A stretch of 64,000 nucleotides of DNA, from NCBI RefSeq assembly GCF_900187505.1, contig NZ_FYDL01000018.1, positions 35,198-99,197 of the forward strand, written 5' to 3'. A model generated the notes under the pieces. That model searched no databases. It had not been told where the DNA came from and was given only the letters and a program-made list of their open reading frames with translations. The translations under genes and the position numbers were made by a program. Below are positions 23,747-32,954 of the stretch, piece by piece (position 1 is the first letter of the stretch; every line of letters starts with the position of its first letter). The stretch comes from Pseudomonas sp. Irchel s3h17. GTDB lineage: Bacteria; Pseudomonadota; Gammaproteobacteria; Pseudomonadales; Pseudomonadaceae.

Positions 23747-26122
23747 TTGGTAGAGTACGTAGTTTCCCTCGATAAGCTCGGCGTCCATGATGTGGAGCAT
23801 GTGGGGGGCAAGAACGCATCCCTGGGCGAGATGATCAGTAACCTTGCAGGTGCCGGTGTATCGGTCCCGGGTGGCTTCGCCACGACAGCTCAGGCTTATC
23901 GTGATTTTCTCGAATTAAGTGGTTTGAACGACCAGATCCACGCCGCGCTCGATGCGCTGGACGTCGATGACGTCAACGCCCTGGCCAAGACCGGCGCGCA
24001 AATCCGTCAATGGATCATGGAAGCCGAGTTCCCGGAGCGTCTCAACGCCGAGATCCGCACTGCGTTCGCCAGCCTGTCGGCCGGTAACCCGGACATGGCG
24101 GTTGCCGTGCGTTCTTCGGCTACCGCCGAAGACTTGCCGGACGCGTCCTTCGCCGGTCAGCAGGAAACCTTCCTGAACATCCGGGGTGTCGAGAACGTCA
24201 TCCGCGCCGCCAAGGAAGTGTTCGCCTCCTTGTTCAACGACCGCGCCATTTCCTACCGCGTGCACCAGGGCTTCGACCACAAGCTGGTGGCCTTGTCTGC
24301 TGGTGTGCAGCGCATGGTGCGTTCGGAAACCGGCACTGCCGGCGTGATGTTCACCCTCGACACCGAATCGGGTTTCCGTGACGTGGTGTTCATCACCGGC
24401 GCCTACGGCCTGGGTGAAACCGTCGTACAAGGCGCGGTGAACCCGGATGAATTCTATGTCCACAAAGGCACGCTGGAAGCCGGTCGTCCGGCCATCCTGC
24501 GTCGCAACCTGGGCAGCAAAGCCATCAAGATGATCTACGGCGAAGTGGCCACGGCCGGTAAGTCGGTCAAGACCATCGACGTCGACAAGGCTGATCGCGC
24601 ACGTTTCTGCCTGAGCGACGCCGAAGTCAGCGAGCTGGCCAAGCAGGCGATGATCATCGAGCAGCACTACAAGTGCCCGATGGACATCGAGTGGGCCAAG
24701 GACGGTGACGACGGCAAGCTGTACATCGTGCAGGCCCGTCCGGAAACCGTGAAGAGCCGCACCCAGGCCAACGTCATGGAACGTTACCTGTTGAAGGAAA
24801 CCGGCACCGTGCTGGTGGAAGGCCGTGCCATCGGCCAGCGCATCGGCGCCGGCAAGGTCCGCATCATCAAGGACGTGTCCGAGATGGACAAAGTCCAGCC
24901 GGGCGACGTGCTGGTGTCCGACATGACCGACCCGGACTGGGAACCGGTGATGAAGCGTGCCAGTGCCATCGTGACCAACCGTGGCGGCCGTACCTGCCAC
25001 GCGGCGATCATTGCCCGTGAACTGGGTATTCCGGCCGTTGTCGGCTGCGGCAACGCCACCCAGCTGTTGAAAGACGGCCAGGGCGTGACCGTTTCCTGCG
25101 CCGAAGGCGACACCGGTTTCATCTTCGAAGGCGAACTGGGCTTCGATGTGAAGAAAAACTCCGTCGACGCCATGCCGGAGCTGCCGTTCAAGATCATGAT
25201 GAACGTCGGCAACCCGGATCGCGCATTCGACTTCGCGCAACTGCCGAACGCCGGTGTGGGCCTGGCCCGTCTGGAATTCATCATCAACCGTATGATCGGT
25301 GTGCACCCTAAGGCGCTGCTGAACTACGACGGTCTGCCGCAAGAAATCAAGGACAGCGTCGACAAGCGCATCGCTGGTTACGACGATCCGGTTGGCTTCT
25401 ATGTCGACAAACTGGTTGAAGGCATCAGCACCCTGGCCGCTGCGTTCACCCCGAAAAAGGTCATCGTGCGTCTGTCGGACTTCAAGTCCAACGAATACGC
25501 CAACCTGATCGGCGGCAAGCTCTACGAGCCGGAAGAAGAAAACCCGATGCTGGGCTTCCGTGGCGCCTCGCGTTACATCAGCGAATCGTTCCGTGACTGC
25601 TTCGAGCTCGAATGCCGCGCCCTCAAGCGCGTGCGCAACGAGATGGGCCTGACCAACGTCGAAATCATGGTGCCTTTCGTCCGTACGTTGGGCGAAGCTA
25701 GCCAAGTGATCGATCTGTTGGCCGAGAATGGCCTGGCCCGCGGCGAGAATGGTCTGCGCATCATCATGATGTGCGAGCTGCCATCCAACGCGATCCTGGC
25801 TGAAGAGTTCCTCGAGTTCTTCGACGGTTTCTCCATCGGCTCCAACGACCTGACCCAGCTGACCCTGGGCCTGGACCGCGACTCCGGCATCATTGCGCAC
25901 CTGTTCGACGAGCGTAATCCGGCGGTCAAGAAGCTGTTGGCCAATGCGATTGCCGCCTGCAACAAGGCCGGCAAATACATCGGTATTTGCGGTCAGGGCC
26001 CGTCCGACCACCCGGACCTGGCCAAGTGGCTGATGGAGCAGGGTATCGAAAGCGTTTCGTTGAACCCCGATTCCGTTCTGGAAACCTGGTTCTTCCTGGC
26101 CGAAGGCCAGGCAGCGGTCTGA
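23747..26122 (+). CDS. ppsA: Phosphoenolpyruvate synthase PpsA
   Basis: This 791-aa enzyme converts pyruvate, ATP and water to PEP, AMP and phosphate for gluconeogenesis. It has the ATP-binding domain (about 10-345), the phosphohistidine swivel domain with the active His418 in NRGGRTCHAAIIARELG, and the C-terminal PEP-binding barrel with Cys748 in GICGQGPSDHPD. The start is TTG at 23747, supported by GGAGAG 7 nt upstream and by the conserved MVEYVVSLDKLGVHD start. Activity is probably controlled by PpsR from the adjacent gene. The link to the prp operon is functional: propionate growth needs gluconeogenesis. Confidence 0.97.
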   Translation: MVEYVVSLDKLGVHDVEHVGGKNASLGEMISNLAGAGVSVPGGFATTAQAYRDFLELSGLNDQIHAALDALDVDDVNALAKTGAQIRQWIMEAEFPERLNAEIRTAFASLSAGNPDMAVAVRSSATAEDLPDASFAGQQETFLNIRGVENVIRAAKEVFASLFNDRAISYRVHQGFDHKLVALSAGVQRMVRSETGTAGVMFTLDTESGFRDVVFITGAYGLGETVVQGAVNPDEFYVHKGTLEAGRPAILRRNLGSKAIKMIYGEVATAGKSVKTIDVDKADRARFCLSDAEVSELAKQAMIIEQHYKCPMDIEWAKDGDDGKLYIVQARPETVKSRTQANVMERYLLKETGTVLVEGRAIGQRIGAGKVRIIKDVSEMDKVQPGDVLVSDMTDPDWEPVMKRASAIVTNRGGRTCHAAIIARELGIPAVVGCGNATQLLKDGQGVTVSCAEGDTGFIFEGELGFDVKKNSVDAMPELPFKIMMNVGNPDRAFDFAQLPNAGVGLARLEFIINRMIGVHPKALLNYDGLPQEIKDSVDKRIAGYDDPVGFYVDKLVEGISTLAAAFTPKKVIVRLSDFKSNEYANLIGGKLYEPEEENPMLGFRGASRYISESFRDCFELECRALKRVRNEMGLTNVEIMVPFVRTLGEASQVIDLLAENGLARGENGLRIIMMCELPSNAILAEEFLEFFDGFSIGSNDLTQLTLGLDRDSGIIAHLFDERNPAVKKLLANAIAACNKAGKYIGICGQGPSDHPDLAKWLMEQGIESVSLNPDSVLETWFFLAEGQAAV

Positions 26123-26133
26123 TACGCGAATGA

Positions 26134-26208
26134 AGCCTCGACCCGCTGCGGTGGGTCGAGGCTTTAAGATTCAAGCAGGGCGGGCTCCAGTGGATGCCGC
26201 CCTTTTTT
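26134..26208 (+). terminator. Two successive terminator hairpins after ppsA
   Basis: AGCCTCGACCC/GGGTCGAGGCT (26134-26163) is followed by GGGCGG/CCGCCC (26178-26202) with six T residues. The second reaches into the upstream region of the hydrolase gene. Confidence 0.8.
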
Positions 26209-26221
26209 GTGCAAGAACATT

Positions 26222-27211
26222 ATGCAAAGCAGCAGCAACCTGTTTCCTGTCGCCTTGATCAGCGCCGAGCGTCGCGGCGATCTGAGCGAGGACGTCTATC
26301 GCCTGAAGCCGGGCAACAGCCCGGACGGCACCGTTGAGCTGGCCGTTACCCGCCTGGGCATGGCCGATGAACCCGCCGTGCGCGGCGTTCCGGTCATCTT
26401 GCTGCACGGCAGTTTTTCCAACCGGCGTTTCTGGTTTTCGCCCAAGGGTCTGGGGTTGGGCGCCTACCTGGCGCGCGCCGGTTTTGATGTGTGGATCCCG
26501 GAGATGCGCGGCCACGGTTTGTCGCAGCGCAATCAGCAGTACCGCAAGAACCGGGTGGCCGACTATGCCCGTTACGACCTGCCGGCGATTGCCGCGTTCG
26601 TCCGCGAGCAGAGCGGGCAGGTGCCGCACTGGATCGGTCATTCGCTGGGGGGCATCACGCTGGCAGCCGCCTTGGGCGGTCAGTACCTGGGTGAGCCTGA
26701 GGTTGCCTCCGCGGCCTTTTTCGGTACTCAGGTCAGCCGTACCTACTGGCCATTGAAAATACCGCCGGTGGAGTGGAGCGGGCGCTTCATTCTCAAGCGT
26801 TTCGCCCAACTGTCGGGTGCTCGTCTCAAGCGTGGGCCGGAGGACGAGCCGATTGGCCTGGCCCTGGAGGGCATGCGCTGGTACGGCCTGTTCGGGCGCT
26901 TCGGTGACGCCGATAAAGACTGGTGGGCGGGGTTGTCCGAGGTTCAGGTGCCGGTGCTGGCCGTCAGTGCCAGCAGCGATCATCAGGATCCGGACTGGGC
27001 CTGTCGCAAGTTGTTCGAGCAGGTTGGCTCGCCGCACAAGCAGTTCATCTGCCTGGGGCGTGAGCAGGGCTTTTCGGACAATTTCGGGCATGTCGAGATG
27101 CTGGTCAGCAAGGCTGCGCAGGCCGAGGTCTGGCCGCTGGTACGGCGCTGGCTGGTGGATCAGCAGGCGCCCTTGCTGGCACAAGGACCCGATCTGGCCG
27201 CAGCGATCTGA
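26222..27211 (+). CDS. Alpha/beta-fold hydrolase
   Basis: This 329-aa alpha/beta hydrolase has the oxyanion region VILLHGSFSNRRFW, the nucleophile elbow GHSLGG, an Asp in VSASSDHQDPDW and the terminal His in FGHVEML, a full catalytic triad pattern. It probably acts as an esterase or lipase; the substrate is unknown. The ATG at 26222 was selected over an upstream frame extension that would run into the terminator. A homologue lies at the same place after ppsA in P. aeruginosa. Confidence 0.85.
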   Translation: MQSSSNLFPVALISAERRGDLSEDVYRLKPGNSPDGTVELAVTRLGMADEPAVRGVPVILLHGSFSNRRFWFSPKGLGLGAYLARAGFDVWIPEMRGHGLSQRNQQYRKNRVADYARYDLPAIAAFVREQSGQVPHWIGHSLGGITLAAALGGQYLGEPEVASAAFFGTQVSRTYWPLKIPPVEWSGRFILKRFAQLSGARLKRGPEDEPIGLALEGMRWYGLFGRFGDADKDWWAGLSEVQVPVLAVSASSDHQDPDWACRKLFEQVGSPHKQFICLGREQGFSDNFGHVEMLVSKAAQAEVWPLVRRWLVDQQAPLLAQGPDLAAAI

Positions 27212-27310
27212 AGCGGACGCTCTAACAAGGGCGTTTCGTTCTTATTCACGAACGGCTAAGATATGACGAAATGAGCTGTTCTGGTCACAAACGGTTACTG
27301 AGCCACGCTT

Positions 27311-27610
27311 ATGTTCGTGCCACTTGAGCGCCTGATCAATCTCAATGAGGGCTATCGGCGCACATTTCAGGTCGATGGGCGTAGCCTGCTGTTGCTGGTA
27401 GTGGATAATCAGCCATTGTTGCTGGTGGACAGCTGCCCGCACAAAGGCGCGCCATTGAACACCGCAACGCTGGCGGGCAATGTCTTGCGCTGTCAGCGGC
27501 ATGGCATTGAGTTTCAGTTGCCCGATGGATTGCCCCTGCAGGCCTCATGCCCCGGCTTGAGCATGCTGAAGGTGGTGTACGAGGGAGATCGTATTGGCAT
27601 CGATGTATAA
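27311..27610 (+). CDS. Small Rieske [2Fe-2S] protein
   Basis: This 99-aa protein has both Rieske binding pairs, CPHKGAP and CQRHG, which hold the [2Fe-2S] cluster by two Cys and two His. It is a stand-alone Rieske ferredoxin-like protein that could pass electrons to an unknown oxygenase or reductase. It lies just before rraA and has no recognisable partner gene next to it. Confidence 0.85.
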   Translation: MFVPLERLINLNEGYRRTFQVDGRSLLLLVVDNQPLLLVDSCPHKGAPLNTATLAGNVLRCQRHGIEFQLPDGLPLQASCPGLSMLKVVYEGDRIGIDV

Positions 27611-27700
27611 ACATCCGGTGCCGATGCTCGTTTCAAGTACGGTAACCTTGGGGTTTTCGACAGCCCACAATCGTGTTCTTTCTCTTGCAGGAGTTTCTCG

Positions 27701-28192
27701 ATGGACCATTACCTCACTCCCGACCTGTGCGATGCCTACCCGGAACTGGTGCAGGTGCTGGAACCGATGTTCAGCAATTTTGGCGGCCGTGATTCCTTCG
27801 GTGGTGAAATCGTTACCATCAAATGCTTCGAGGACAACTCGCGGGTCAAGGAGCAGGTCCAGCTCGACGGCAAGGGCAAGGTGCTGGTAGTCGATGGCGG
27901 TGGTTCGCTGCGCCGTGCGCTGCTGGGCGACCTGCTGGCCGAGAAAGCGGCGAAGAACGGTTGGGAAGGGCTGGTGATCTACGGCTGCATTCGCGACGTC
28001 GACGTCATCGCGCAAACCGATCTGGGCGTGCAGGCGCTGGCCAGCCACCCGATGAAGACCGACAGGCGCGACGTTGGCGACCTCAACGTGGCGGTCACGT
28101 TCGCCGGGGTGACCTTCCACCCCGGGCACTATGTTTATGCGGACAACAATGGCGTGATCATCTCGCCTAGTCCGTTGAAAATGCCAGAATAA
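27701..28192 (+). CDS. rraA: Ribonuclease E activity regulator RraA
   Basis: This 163-aa RraA-family protein binds RNase E in E. coli and lowers its activity. Conserved segments are FGGRDSFGGEIVTIKCFEDN, VLVVDGGGSLRRALLGD and GLVIYGCIRDVD. Homologues were once labelled MenG, and related proteins act as HMG/CHA aldolases, so biochemical activity is not certain. Confidence 0.9.
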   Translation: MDHYLTPDLCDAYPELVQVLEPMFSNFGGRDSFGGEIVTIKCFEDNSRVKEQVQLDGKGKVLVVDGGGSLRRALLGDLLAEKAAKNGWEGLVIYGCIRDVDVIAQTDLGVQALASHPMKTDRRDVGDLNVAVTFAGVTFHPGHYVYADNNGVIISPSPLKMPE

Positions 28193-28219
28193 GCGCCAAG
28201 GCAAACACCAGGGGTGAGG

Positions 28220-29215
28220 ATGTTCGAGGAAGACAACGCGCAATGGGGGCTGGTGCATGCCCTCGTACTCGATGGAAAAGGCGGTGCGCGTTCGATTGCC
28301 CGGACTGAACTGGATGACCTGCAGCTGCAGTCCCATGAAAGCCTTTGGCTGCACTGGGATCGCAGTCACCCGCAAACCCGCACCTGGTTGCGGCAATCCA
28401 GTGGCCTGAGCGAGTTCAGTTGCGACTTGCTGCTCGAGGAAAACACCCGGCCGCGCCTGCTGGCGCTGCCGGACTCGGAGCTGTTGCTGTTCTTGCGCGG
28501 GGTCAACCTCAACCCCGGAGCCGTACCGGAAGACATGGTCTCGGTACGGATTTTTGCCTCTGCCCAGCGGGTCATCTCCCTGCGTTTACGTCCCCTGCGA
28601 GCCACCGAGGAGTTGCTGGCACGGCTGGAGGAGGGCAAGGGGCCGAAGACCGCTTCCGAACTGATCCTCTATCTGGCCCAGTACCTCACCAACAAGGTGC
28701 AGGATCTGGTGGGCGATCTCTCGGAAGTCGTCGATGCCGAAGAAGAAAAACTGGATGCCGACGAACGGTATGCTCCCGAGCATGACTCCATCTTGCAGAT
28801 CCGTCGACGAGCCGCTGGGTTGAAGCGATTCCTGGCACCCCAGCGGGATATTTTCGGCCAGCTGACACGGATCAAGCTGCCGTGGTTCGTCGAGGACGAC
28901 GGCGATTACTGGAACGAATTGAACAACAGCCTGACGCGCTACCTCGAGGAGCTGGAATTGACCCGCGAGCGCGTGGGCCTGGTCCTGGAGGCCGAAGACC
29001 GGCGCCTGAGCATCAAGATGAGCCGCACGATGTACCGCTTCGGGATCATCACCGGGATCTTTTTGCCGATGAGTTTTCTGACGGGGTTGCTGGGCATCAA
29101 CGTCGGTGGCATTCCCTTCGCCGAAAGCGCCTATGGCTTTCTGATTGCCTGCCTGACCATGGTGTTGGTGGCGCTGGGTCAATGGTGGCTGTATCGACGT
29201 TTGCGCTGGGTGTGA
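28220..29215 (+). CDS. cmaX: CorA-family transporter CmaX (ZntB-like)
   Basis: This 331-aa CorA/ZntB-family protein has a long cytosolic N-domain, a coiled segment, and two C-terminal membrane helices. The signature GINVGG at the end of the first helix replaces the GMN of Mg channels, as in ZntB zinc transporters. In P. aeruginosa the cmaX-cfrX-cmpX-sigX-oprF order is identical and transcription is linked to cell-envelope stress. The ATG at 28220 has AGGGG upstream; GTG at 28214 is an alternative. Confidence 0.9.
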   Translation: MFEEDNAQWGLVHALVLDGKGGARSIARTELDDLQLQSHESLWLHWDRSHPQTRTWLRQSSGLSEFSCDLLLEENTRPRLLALPDSELLLFLRGVNLNPGAVPEDMVSVRIFASAQRVISLRLRPLRATEELLARLEEGKGPKTASELILYLAQYLTNKVQDLVGDLSEVVDAEEEKLDADERYAPEHDSILQIRRRAAGLKRFLAPQRDIFGQLTRIKLPWFVEDDGDYWNELNNSLTRYLEELELTRERVGLVLEAEDRRLSIKMSRTMYRFGIITGIFLPMSFLTGLLGINVGGIPFAESAYGFLIACLTMVLVALGQWWLYRRLRWV

Positions 29216-29278
29216 AGGAAGTACATGTGACCCGAACAATTCCGACCGCGTCTTTCACAGATATCACGAGAGGTGCGT

Positions 29279-29524
29279 ATGCACGATCCGTTTGAACAGT
29301 CTTTGCGTGACATGCTCAAGGCATCACCGTCCACTCGCGACGATGATGCATGCCTTGGCCGTGTACTGAAAACCGCCAACCGCCAGGTCGGTGCCGGTGA
29401 TCTGTTCAGCTTGCTGGGCCGCTGGCTGCCGGCGCTGATGATCGCCCTGAATAACGGATCGGCCCATGTCTCGCCGGTTTCCCGCCGTAAACCTACCGTT
29501 CGCACTGCTGATAAGGCTGATTGA
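29279..29524 (+). CDS. cfrX: CfrX, small conserved protein of the sigX locus
   Basis: This 81-aa protein has an acidic N-terminal half and a hydrophobic segment LFSLLGRWLPALMIALNNG. It matches CfrX by size and position between cmaX and cmpX; its function is not known. AGAGGTG lies just upstream of the ATG. It precedes cmpX by 2 nt. Confidence 0.82.
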   Translation: MHDPFEQSLRDMLKASPSTRDDDACLGRVLKTANRQVGAGDLFSLLGRWLPALMIALNNGSAHVSPVSRRKPTVRTADKAD

Positions 29525-29526
29525 AT

Positions 29527-30351
29527 ATGGAACTTGATCTCTGGACTCAGAGCCTCGTCACCGCAATGACTGCGTTATGGACCAAGGTGGCGAACTTCAT
29601 TCCGAACCTGTTTGGCGCACTGGTCGTGCTGCTGCTGGGGTTTGTCGTGGCCAAGCTGCTCGACACCCTGCTCTCGAAATTGCTCGCGAAACTGGGCCTG
29701 GATCGCCTGATGGGCGGTACCGGCTTGACCAAGCTGCTGTCCCGCGCAGGGCTTCAGGTACCGATCTCGACCCTGATCGGCAAGATCGTCTATTGGTTTG
29801 TTTTGCTGATTTTTCTGGTTTCTGCAGCCGAATCCCTTGGCTTGGAGAGAGTTTCAGCTACGCTCGATATGCTGGCGCTTTATTTACCGAAAGTATTCGG
29901 TGCCGCGCTGGTGTTGCTGGTGGGGGTATTGCTGGCGCAACTGGCCAACGGGCTGGTGCGCGGCGCCGCTGAAGGAGTGGGTCTGGATTATGCGTCGGGC
30001 CTGGGGCGGATCGCCCAAGGCCTGGTGATCATCATCAGTATTTCGGTCGCGATCAGCCAGTTGGAGGTCAAGACCGACCTGCTGAACCACGTGATTGTGA
30101 TCGTTTTGATAACCGTTGGTCTGGCTGTTGCCTTGGCCATGGGACTGGGTAGCCGGGAAATTGCCGGTCAGATTCTTGCGGGAATCTATGTGCGTGAGTT
30201 GTATCAGGTTGGGCAACAAGTGCGTGTTGGAGAGGTCGAAGGCCAGATCGAAGAGATCGGCACGGTTAAAACTACATTGCTGACCGACGAGGGTGAGCTA
30301 GTCTCTCTCTCCAATCGGATTCTCCTGGAGCAGCATGTTAGTAGCCGCTAA
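29527..30351 (+). CDS. cmpX: Mechanosensitive-channel-like membrane protein CmpX
   Basis: This 274-aa membrane protein has about five hydrophobic helices and ends in an MscS-like beta domain (GLAVALAMGLGSREIAGQILAGIY then VRVGEVEGQIEEIG). In Pseudomonas it has been tied to membrane homeostasis and SigX activity. It lies directly upstream of sigX. Confidence 0.9.
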   Translation: MELDLWTQSLVTAMTALWTKVANFIPNLFGALVVLLLGFVVAKLLDTLLSKLLAKLGLDRLMGGTGLTKLLSRAGLQVPISTLIGKIVYWFVLLIFLVSAAESLGLERVSATLDMLALYLPKVFGAALVLLVGVLLAQLANGLVRGAAEGVGLDYASGLGRIAQGLVIIISISVAISQLEVKTDLLNHVIVIVLITVGLAVALAMGLGSREIAGQILAGIYVRELYQVGQQVRVGEVEGQIEEIGTVKTTLLTDEGELVSLSNRILLEQHVSSR

Positions 30352-30441
30352 CCCGGCAAACCCTGCTAATGTATCCCGCCGCAAAATGCCCGAGACCTTG
30401 GGCAGCGGTGGACATTGACCTGACTGTCGGCCCGACTTGTT

Positions 30442-31032
30442 TTGAATAAAGCCCAAACGCTATCCACGCGCTACGACCCCCGCGAGCTCTCTGATGAGGA
30501 GTTGGTCGCGCGCTCGCACACCGAGCTGTTTCACGTAACGCGCGCCTACGAAGAGCTGATGCGGCGTTACCAGAGAACATTATTTAACGTCTGTGCGCGG
30601 TATCTTGGGAACGATCGCGATGCAGATGATGTCTGTCAGGAGGTGATGCTCAAGGTGCTGTATGGTTTGAAGAACTTCGAGGGCAAATCGAAGTTCAAGA
30701 CATGGCTATATAGCATCACGTACAACGAGTGCATCACACAGTATCGAAAGGAACGGCGAAAGCGTCGCTTGATGGACGCTTTAAGTCTGGACCCCCTCGA
30801 GGAAGCGTCGGAAGAAAAGGCGCCGAAACCTGAGGAAAAGGGTGGACTTGATCGCTGGCTGGTGTATGTAAATCCGATCGACCGGGAAATTCTGGTGCTA
30901 CGTTTTGTCGCAGAGCTGGAGTTTCAGGAGATCGCAGATATCATGCACATGGGTTTGAGCGCGACAAAAATGCGGTACAAGCGCGCTCTTGATAAATTGC
31001 GTGAGAAATTTGCAGGCGTTGCCGAGACATAA
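30442..31032 (+). CDS. sigX: ECF sigma factor SigX
   Basis: This 196-aa ECF sigma factor has region 2 at about 40-105 (RYQRTLFNVCARYLGNDRDADDVCQEVMLKV) and region 4 at about 135-190 (DREILVLRFVAELEFQEIADIM). In pseudomonads it controls oprF and fatty-acid/envelope genes. The start is TTG at 30442, which gives the conserved MNKAQTLSTRYDPRELS; no nearby ATG serves. No anti-sigma gene is adjacent, in line with known sigX loci where CmpX/CfrX have been suggested to take part. Confidence 0.95.
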   Translation: MNKAQTLSTRYDPRELSDEELVARSHTELFHVTRAYEELMRRYQRTLFNVCARYLGNDRDADDVCQEVMLKVLYGLKNFEGKSKFKTWLYSITYNECITQYRKERRKRRLMDALSLDPLEEASEEKAPKPEEKGGLDRWLVYVNPIDREILVLRFVAELEFQEIADIMHMGLSATKMRYKRALDKLREKFAGVAET

Positions 31033-31140
31033 GCTCGGCGCAAATATCTCTTACGTGTAGGCAAGTTCTGATAGACTTGTCGCCGAGTTGTCCCCCGGTT
31101 TGCGGGACTGCTTTACAATCACCAGATGGGGATTTAACGG

Positions 31141-32112
31141 ATGAAACTGAAAAACACCTTGGGCTTGGCCATTGGTACTCTTATTGCCGCTACTTCTTTC
31201 GGCGTTCTGGCACAAGGCCAAGGCGCAGTTGAAGGCGAGCTGTTCTACAAGAAGCAGTACAACGATAGCGTCAAGAACATCGAAGACGGCTTCAACCCAG
31301 GCGCTCGTATCGGTTACTTCCTGACCGACGACGTTTCCATTGATCTGAACTACGATCAGACTCACCACACCCGTTCGACTGGCGGTACTGATAACCAGAA
31401 GATCAAAGGTGACACTGGTTCCCTGCTGGGTACCTACCACTTCGGTCAGGCTGGCGTTGATTCGCTGCGTCCATACGTTTCGGGCGGTTTCGGCCACCAG
31501 AGCCGTACCAGCGTAAAAGCTGACGGCCACAGCGGTCGCGACCAGTCGACTCTGGCTATCGTTGGTACCGGTGTTAAGTACTACTTCACCGACAACCTGT
31601 TCGCTCGTGCCGGCGTTGAAGCTGACTACGCAATGGACAACGGCAAGTGGGATTACTCCGCCCTGGTTGGTCTGGGTGTGAACTTCGGCGGCAACGCTGG
31701 CGCCGCTCCAGTCGTAGCTCCAGTTGTAGCTCCAGAACCAGAGCCAGAAGCTCCGGTTGCTGAAACCGTACGTGTTGAGCTGGACGTGAAGTTCGACTTC
31801 GACAAAGCTACTGTTAAACCAGGCAGCCTGACCGACGTCGCCAACCTGGCTGACTTCATGAAGCAGTACCCACAGACCACCACCGTGGTTGAAGGTCACA
31901 CTGACTCCGTAGGTCCAGACGCTTACAACCAGAAGCTGTCCCAGCGTCGTGCTGACGCTGTCAAGCAAGTTCTGGTTCAAGACGGCGTTGAAGCTAGCCG
32001 TGTTAGCTCCGTTGGTTACGGCGAGTCCCGCCCAGTTGCCGACAACGGCACTGCAGAAGGCCGCGCTGTTAACCGTCGTGTAGAAGCACAGGTTGAAGCT
32101 CAAGCTAAGTAA
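31141..32112 (+). CDS. oprF: Major outer-membrane porin OprF
   Basis: This 323-aa OmpA-family porin has a signal peptide (residues 1-24), an N-terminal eight-strand barrel, a Pro/Ala/Glu hinge (APVVAPVVAPEPEPEAP) and a C-terminal peptidoglycan-binding OmpA domain with VEGHTDSVG...LSQRRADAV. No cysteine is present, unlike P. aeruginosa OprF, which has four in its linker. Codon use is strongly biased, as for a very abundant protein. It is transcribed from its own region and probably from SigX; a TACAAT box lies about 25 nt before the ATG. Confidence 0.97.
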   Translation: MKLKNTLGLAIGTLIAATSFGVLAQGQGAVEGELFYKKQYNDSVKNIEDGFNPGARIGYFLTDDVSIDLNYDQTHHTRSTGGTDNQKIKGDTGSLLGTYHFGQAGVDSLRPYVSGGFGHQSRTSVKADGHSGRDQSTLAIVGTGVKYYFTDNLFARAGVEADYAMDNGKWDYSALVGLGVNFGGNAGAAPVVAPVVAPEPEPEAPVAETVRVELDVKFDFDKATVKPGSLTDVANLADFMKQYPQTTTVVEGHTDSVGPDAYNQKLSQRRADAVKQVLVQDGVEASRVSSVGYGESRPVADNGTAEGRAVNRRVEAQVEAQAK

Positions 32113-32129
32113 TTAGCTTCGCAGCCTCG

Positions 32130-32155
32130 AAAAGCCCGGCTTAGGCCGGGCTTTT
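32130..32155. terminator. Terminator after oprF, usable from both sides
   Basis: AAAAGCCCGGC and GCCGGGCTTTT pair around TTAG. It separates the convergent oprF and cobA. Confidence 0.9.
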
Positions 32156-32185
32156 CTTTGCCTGCGATTTGCTGGATGTCGACGA

Positions 32186-32944
32186 TTAGCGCGCGGCGCT
32201 CGACGGCCAGCCTGAAGGCAGTTCGCGCTCAAGCGCTGCACATGCTGCCACTGCGCCGATGACCAGGATAGCCGGGCTTTTCAGTTGGAAGCTGTAGGCG
32301 TCTTCCTGCATTTGCGTGAGATTGCTACGGCACTCTCGCTGGTGTGGCATTGACGCGTTTTCAATCATCGCCACCGGGGTGTCCGCACTCATGCCGCCTG
32401 CCAGCAATTGCTCGCGAATGTCGCCGAGCTTTGCCACGCCCATGTAGATCACCAGCGTTGTGCCACCCTGGGCCAGCGCACGCCAGTTGAGCTCACTGTC
32501 GTCCTGTGTGTGGGCTGTCACCAGCGTGACCCCGCGTGCGACCCCTCGCAGGGTCAGCGAAATGTCGCATTGCGTGGCGCCGGCCAGGCCCGCCGTAATG
32601 CCATTGACCAGTTCCACCTCCACCTCACGCTCGCGCAGCCACTGGGCTTCCTCACCGCCGCGACCGAAAATGCACGGGTCACCGCCCTTGAGGCGCACCA
32701 CGCATTGGCCTTGTCGGGCGTAGCGCAGCATCAGGCGATGAATGAACGCCTGCGGGGTAGAGCGGCAGCCGCCCCGTTTGCCGACGGCAATGATTCGTGC
32801 CTTGGGGCAGTGCATCAGTACCGCTTCGTTGACCAGGTCATCGATCAGTACCACATCGGCTTCGCTCAGTGCCCGAACGGCTTTGAGGGTCAGCAATTCA
32901 GGGTCGCCGGGACCGGCGCCTACCAACCAGACTTTTGCGTTCAT
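32186..32944 (-). CDS. cobA: Uroporphyrinogen-III C-methyltransferase
   Basis: This 252-aa SAM-dependent enzyme makes precorrin-2 from uroporphyrinogen III, the branch point to siroheme and cobalamin. It has the opening VWLVGAGPGDPELLT, the RLKGGDPCIFGRGGEE motif, and GITAG. It is last in the nitrate reductase operon (10 nt after the reductase), consistent with siroheme supply for nitrite reductase. The start at 32944 has GAGGAG upstream. Confidence 0.95.
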   Translation of the reverse strand: MNAKVWLVGAGPGDPELLTLKAVRALSEADVVLIDDLVNEAVLMHCPKARIIAVGKRGGCRSTPQAFIHRLMLRYARQGQCVVRLKGGDPCIFGRGGEEAQWLREREVEVELVNGITAGLAGATQCDISLTLRGVARGVTLVTAHTQDDSELNWRALAQGGTTLVIYMGVAKLGDIREQLLAGGMSADTPVAMIENASMPHQRECRSNLTQMQEDAYSFQLKSPAILVIGAVAACAALERELPSGWPSSAAR

Positions 32945-32954
32945 GTTCTGCTCC

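Noticed and set aside
23915..26011. 698-aa minus-strand frame opposite ppsA
   Set aside because: It is the mirror of a highly codon-biased gene, rich in Val/Gly/Asp/His with no known domain.
28214..28219. GTG at 28214 as start of cmaX
   Set aside because: It overlaps the purine-rich ribosome-binding stretch; the ATG at 28220 has the better spacing.
31051..32103. 350-aa minus-strand frame opposite oprF
   Set aside because: Shadow of the very biased oprF codons; Ser/Val/Thr-rich with no family.
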